Shown one piece after another: positions 3,341 through 6,322 of a stretch of 6,322 nucleotides of DNA. Made by a program: the position numbers and the translations under genes. The notes under the pieces were generated by a model. The model searched no databases. It was not told the DNA's origin and saw only the letters and a program-made list of their open reading frames with translations. The stretch lies in the NCBI GenBank assembly GCA_944389985.1, contig CALXON010000062.1:1-6322 (forward strand). Reading direction: 5' to 3'. Numbering within the stretch: the first letter of the stretch is position 1; every line of letters begins with the position of its first letter. This DNA comes from an uncultured Spirochaetaceae bacterium. GTDB lineage: Bacteria > Spirochaetota > Spirochaetia > Sphaerochaetales > Sphaerochaetaceae.

Positions 3341-6322
3341 GAATACGAACCTTGCCTTGACCTGGAGTTCAAGGGCAGGATCGCTTCCCATCGTGAGGAT
3401 GTTGTAGTAGCTCTGCTCACTGTCCGCGTGGAAGGAAGTCCTGAGCTCTGCATTGAATCCTACGATACCGAAGCTGAAGTCGGCGCCGAGAGCGAAGATC
3501 GTATCTGTCGAGAGCATGTAGTCCTCGAAGGAGTATCCCTTCGTGAAGGATGATGCAAAGCCGTTCCTGGCGAATCTTCCATAGAGCTTCGCATTGTCGC
3601 TGACCATTCCTCCGAGTGAAAGCGAGAGCATGTCATTGTACTTTCCGTTCTGGATATCGGTGAACATCACTGCGATGTTGTCGATTGAGTAGGAGATGCC
3701 GAAGTCGACATAACCCATATCAAGTCCGAACGCGGCCTTGATGTACCAACCCGGATCCGAGATCTCCGTCATGTTGCTGATGATCCTGCCGTTTCTTGCA
3801 GTGAACTCATTGAAGAGATCCGGAGCAGCCTTTCCTGATCTGTAACCTGTCTGTACGGATGCGCTGATCATGCTGTCATCGTAAGCGAACTCCGCACCGA
3901 TGAGGTAATCATAGAACGTGCTGTTCTGGAAGTCGTATATGACCTTTGTCTCCTCTGCAAGTCCGTTCTTGTAACTTGTGGACATCTCTCCGAGTATGAA
4001 TGCGGATATCCTGTAGCTGTCGAGGAACGGGACATCGATCCTGAACTCAGGATACATGAGGAGAGTATAGGTGTCCTCTGCCGCGAAGAGCATCTCCATC
4101 GGCATGTTGAGGCTGAAGGAGAGGGATTCAAGATCGACAGGGTAGAATCCTATGCTGAACTCTCCGATATGAGGAGCTTCCGCGTTGTCCGCATATACTC
4201 CGATCCTGAGGTTCGGGAAGTTGAATCCGAGACGTACCGAAAGCTGGTCATCCCATCCATATGAGGAGAAGAGAGTTCCTTCCTTCCTGTAATCACGTTC
4301 TGCGAGGATGTACGCGATCGTCTCGTTCTCGTCACCGAGCGTTATGTGGTCGATGAGAGCGAATGAATCGGTGATCGCCCTGTAGATCTTGTTCTCATCG
4401 GATGATGTTCCGAAATCCCAGAGCTTCCGGCCGTTCATTCCTGCAAGATACAGCTCGCCCTTACCATCGAACGCCATCCTGACAGGAGCCCTGAACGCAG
4501 CCTCTGTCATTCCGCTTCCGAATCTGATCACAGGTGTTATGCGGATCTCAGGAGTATATGCTGTCGAGAAGGAGTTCACGAAGCCTGTCTCAAGTGACAG
4601 ACCGAACGGGAGATCGTTACTGTATCTCTCTGTTCTCTCCTTGTTCCTTCCGAATGTGGATACGCTGGCTCCTGCTGTGATGGACCATGCCTCATCCATG
4701 TATGCGGCTCTGACGTATGCCGATACCGGACCTGCGTCCGATGCAAGACCTGCATAGAAACCGGAGTTGACATCGTAGCTGTCGAATGCGAGCACATCAC
4801 GGGCTCTGAAGCCACCGAAGAGTCTGACGCCCCAGAGGTTGACATATGCCGTGATCTCAGCAAAGCCGTTGCCGTCAACGAATGCTATTCTGTCTGTATC
4901 GATATCGAACCAGGTGTTGAGATCGATTCCGAACCAGCCTCCGTCATAGCCTGCCTTTCCGATTATCGTCACATACTCTCCGGCCGGTGCCTTGTAGATG
5001 TCGTGGCTGACATCACCGTAGTGGATCGTTCCTGTGGAGTATGCCGCACCGAGTTCAGCATTGAATCCTCCGAAGCGGAGCGGGAGTGTGACGGAGATGA
5101 GGTAACCGTTCTCTGTGAAAGGATTTGCCGTGTAATCACCGGAAATCTTTACAGCACCGCCTGCACGGAGTCCGACATATGAGGACGCTGTGGTGTAGAA
5201 CGGGATGTCCAGTGATACCTCTGGATAGAGTTCTGATTCCTTCACGTCGTTGTGACTGATTGCGGCAAGAGCCTCAAGCCTGATTGTGAGAGGGTAGGCC
5301 TCAGATACGGTGAATCCGAGGGAAAGTCCACCTGTGGACCATCCGGACTCGATTCCGTCACCATCTGTCCATCTTCTTGTCATTGTCAGGTCATCGAACC
5401 AGAGTCTGTGGCTGTAGTATGCAGATCTGTACTCGTGGTTGAATGAAAGTGCCTGATACTCCCTGTCCCAGCCGTGGTTCAGTCCCTGATAGAGTCCGAG
5501 GGTGTCACCTGCGAGGGTGGAGTATCTGTCGACAGCAAGTGTCACGCTCTCATCGATCGATCTGTACCTGATCTCATCGATAAAATCAAAAGCGTAGCCG
5601 ATCCAGCCATAGATATCATCAGAGGCTATGTTCCTGGCTCTCATGATGTGCACAGGATCAAGATTGAATGCCGCCCTGAATCCTCCGATGGAGACGACAG
5701 GCTGCAGGGATGCTCTTATTGATGTGATTCCGTTGCTGTCAGTGTATGCTCTTCCGAGAAGATTGATGTCAAAAGCAAGGGACTCCCTGAGATCACCGGA
5801 GATGACAGGTGATTCGATCACGGGTGCAGGCTCTGCCGGCTGAACATCCTTCTCTCCGTCCTCTATGACTGCAATCGGCTCATCTTCGATGACGACCACT
5901 GCAGGTGCATTGAGTGTCGATATGAATTCAATTATGTCGTTGTAGAGAGGCTCCGCATTCGCCTTTGCTGTCTCTCTGTCGACAGATGAAGGAAGTGTGA
6001 GTCTCGCTCCACCGTCAATGAACGAGTATGTTATGCCGTCAACAGCACTGCCATACTTCTCCATCTCATAGGCGAAGAATGACTCAGCATCACTTCTGGT
6101 GACTACTGAAGGATAGAGAAGATCCACATAGCCATCTCCCACGATCACTTCCAGCGTATAGCCGTTGTATCTGAACATGTACCTGTCCAGATCCTCAGTA
6201 AGCTCTGCATGGTTTGTAAGGACCGGAGCTGAAGGTGTGATGATGTTCGTCACAACAGGCTCGGAAGGAGTGGCAGGAGCCATGCCTTCTATGAATTCAA
6301 CGATATCATTGAAGAGAGGCTC
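3338..6322 (-). CDS. Large modular outer-membrane beta-barrel protein, N-terminus beyond window edge
   Basis: 994 codons are visible and the frame is open through the right edge. I do not recognise a named family. Counting from the first visible Met (position 6283), residues about 30-122 form a small mixed alpha/beta-looking module (FRYNGYTLEVIVGDGYVDLLYP, then an alanine/glutamate-rich helix-like end, EPLYNDIIEFIS). The 13 codons upstream of that Met repeat the module's C-terminal end, so Met1 is internal. A Pro/Val/Glu-rich linker covers about 123-163. From about 165 to 981 the sequence shows alternating hydrophobic/polar strands, many Gly and aromatic residues, and turn-rich Asp/Asn/Gly loops (for example VSAYVRAAYM, WSITAGASVSTFG, YVDFGISYS). 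It ends L-E-L-Q-V-K-A-R-F-V-F, whose terminal Phe and alternating pattern match the beta-signal recognised by BamA. The prediction is periplasmic modules joined to an outer-membrane barrel. Because the start is not visible, no signal peptide can be seen. mutL follows directly, overlapping by 1 nt. Outer-membrane location is well supported; function is unknown. Confidence 0.8.
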   Translation of the reverse strand, partial: EPLFNDIVEFIEGMAPATPSEPVVTNIITPSAPVLTNHAELTEDLDRYMFRYNGYTLEVIVGDGYVDLLYPSVVTRSDAESFFAYEMEKYGSAVDGITYSFIDGGARLTLPSSVDRETAKANAEPLYNDIIEFISTLNAPAVVVIEDEPIAVIEDGEKDVQPAEPAPVIESPVISGDLRESLAFDINLLGRAYTDSNGITSIRASLQPVVSIGGFRAAFNLDPVHIMRARNIASDDIYGWIGYAFDFIDEIRYRSIDESVTLAVDRYSTLAGDTLGLYQGLNHGWDREYQALSFNHEYRSAYYSHRLWFDDLTMTRRWTDGDGIESGWSTGGLSLGFTVSEAYPLTIRLEALAAISHNDVKESELYPEVSLDIPFYTTASSYVGLRAGGAVKISGDYTANPFTENGYLISVTLPLRFGGFNAELGAAYSTGTIHYGDVSHDIYKAPAGEYVTIIGKAGYDGGWFGIDLNTWFDIDTDRIAFVDGNGFAEITAYVNLWGVRLFGGFRARDVLAFDSYDVNSGFYAGLASDAGPVSAYVRAAYMDEAWSITAGASVSTFGRNKERTERYSNDLPFGLSLETGFVNSFSTAYTPEIRITPVIRFGSGMTEAAFRAPVRMAFDGKGELYLAGMNGRKLWDFGTSSDENKIYRAITDSFALIDHITLGDENETIAYILAERDYRKEGTLFSSYGWDDQLSVRLGFNFPNLRIGVYADNAEAPHIGEFSIGFYPVDLESLSFSLNMPMEMLFAAEDTYTLLMYPEFRIDVPFLDSYRISAFILGEMSTSYKNGLAEETKVIYDFQNSTFYDYLIGAEFAYDDSMISASVQTGYRSGKAAPDLFNEFTARNGRIISNMTEISDPGWYIKAAFGLDMGYVDFGISYSIDNIAVMFTDIQNGKYNDMLSLSLGGMVSDNAKLYGRFARNGFASSFTKGYSFEDYMLSTDTIFALGADFSFGIVGFNAELRTSFHADSEQSYYNILTMGSDPALELQVKARFVF
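3350..3358 (-). promoter_or_regulatory. Possible ribosome-binding site for mutL
   Basis: The minus-strand sequence AAGGCAAGG contains two AAGG cores and lies inside the last codons of the upstream gene (Lys-Ala-Arg). The nearer core is 11 nt before the mutL ATG, somewhat longer than ideal. It may aid re-initiation together with the TGATG overlap. It is also plain coding sequence, so its role is tentative. Confidence 0.35.
5794..5917 (-). other. Pro/Val/Glu-rich linker between module and barrel
   Basis: Residues about 123-163 (counted from the Met at 6283) are low in complexity, with a loosely repeated V-V-I-E-D-E-P / A-V-I-E-D-G-E pattern followed by P-A-E-P-A-P-V-I-E-S-P-V. They contain no obvious secondary structure. 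Such acidic proline-rich tethers commonly separate periplasmic domains from a membrane anchor. A shorter Pro/Thr/Val-rich linker (residues 2-24, about 6212-6280) precedes the module in the same way. Confidence 0.5.
5918..6196 (-). repeat. Complete copy of a ~93-residue N-terminal module in the barrel protein
   Basis: This is the one full copy in view (residues about 30-122 counted from the Met at 6283). It begins near DLDRYMFRYNGYTLEVIVGDGY, continues through a beta-rich stretch containing SFIDGGARLTLPSS, and closes with a helix-like A-K-A-N-A-EPLYNDIIEFIS. Pro/Val/Glu-rich linkers flank it on both sides. Its closing segment recurs at the window edge one period (369 nt, 123 codons) upstream. 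The fold is unknown. A small periplasmic binding or scaffold domain is a guess. Confidence 0.6.
6290..6322 (-). repeat. End of a further upstream module copy, cut by the window edge
   Basis: These 33 bp match 5921-5953 at 28 of 33 positions by direct comparison, in the same reading frame. They encode EPLFNDIVEFI against EPLYNDIIEFI (9 of 11 identical). The two segments are 369 nt apart, an exact multiple of three. This shows that at least one more copy of the module precedes the visible one and that the ATG at 6283 is not the gene start. Confidence 0.8.

Noticed and set aside
4389..4757. 122-codon open frame on the plus strand inside the barrel gene
   Set aside because: It is antisense to a continuous beta-barrel coding region. 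The composition is shadow-like (Ser/Pro/Ala) and no ribosome site is evident.
6281..6300. ATG at 6283 as the start of the barrel protein, with AGAAGG just upstream
   Set aside because: The purine stretch is too close to the ATG, the frame stays open to the edge, and the upstream codons match the internal repeat. No signal peptide follows the ATG, although an outer-membrane protein needs one.
1..6322. Search for RNA genes, mobile elements, CRISPR arrays and defence or toxin genes
   Set aside because: The four genes cover the whole window with overlaps. No tRNA-like cloverleaf, terminal inverted repeats, transposase, or spaced short direct repeats were seen.

Overview
The window holds four protein-coding genes and essentially no intergenic DNA. 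I see no RNA gene, mobile element or CRISPR array. It reads as chromosomal housekeeping and envelope DNA from a diderm bacterium with a GC content near one half by eye. The best guess is a spirochaete (Sphaerochaeta/Treponema-like). This rests on a short lipoprotein with a relaxed LFSC lipobox, a very large outer-membrane beta-barrel protein ending in phenylalanine, and a MutL of the endonuclease type rather than the MutH-dependent gammaproteobacterial type. The phylum is an inference and was not tested by a search.

Left part, rightward strand: the 3' portion of a PlsC-like (glycerophospholipid) acyltransferase, whose reading frame is open through the left edge, ends at 983. It overlaps by 4 nt (ATGA) the start of a small predicted lipoprotein gene, 980-1594. 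These two genes look like the end of one transcription unit that enters from outside the window.

Centre and right part, leftward strand: a large protein enters from the right edge. It consists of repeated small domains, a Pro/Val/Glu-rich linker, and then a C-terminal region of roughly 800 residues that looks like an outer-membrane beta-barrel. It ends at 3338, and its TGA stop overlaps the ATG of mutL (TGATG). mutL then runs leftward to 1542. The two units converge, and the last 53 bp of mutL and of the lipoprotein gene overlap tail to tail, leaving no room for an intergenic terminator.

Functionally, three of the four products are envelope-related: lipid acylation, a lipoprotein and an outer-membrane protein. 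The fourth, MutL, is DNA mismatch repair and appears to be translationally coupled to the outer-membrane protein. The most interesting item is the modular outer-membrane protein, which I do not recognise. A DNA-level repeat shows that its real N-terminus, probably with more domain copies and the signal peptide, lies beyond the right edge. No clearly new system such as a defence, RNA or mobile system is visible.
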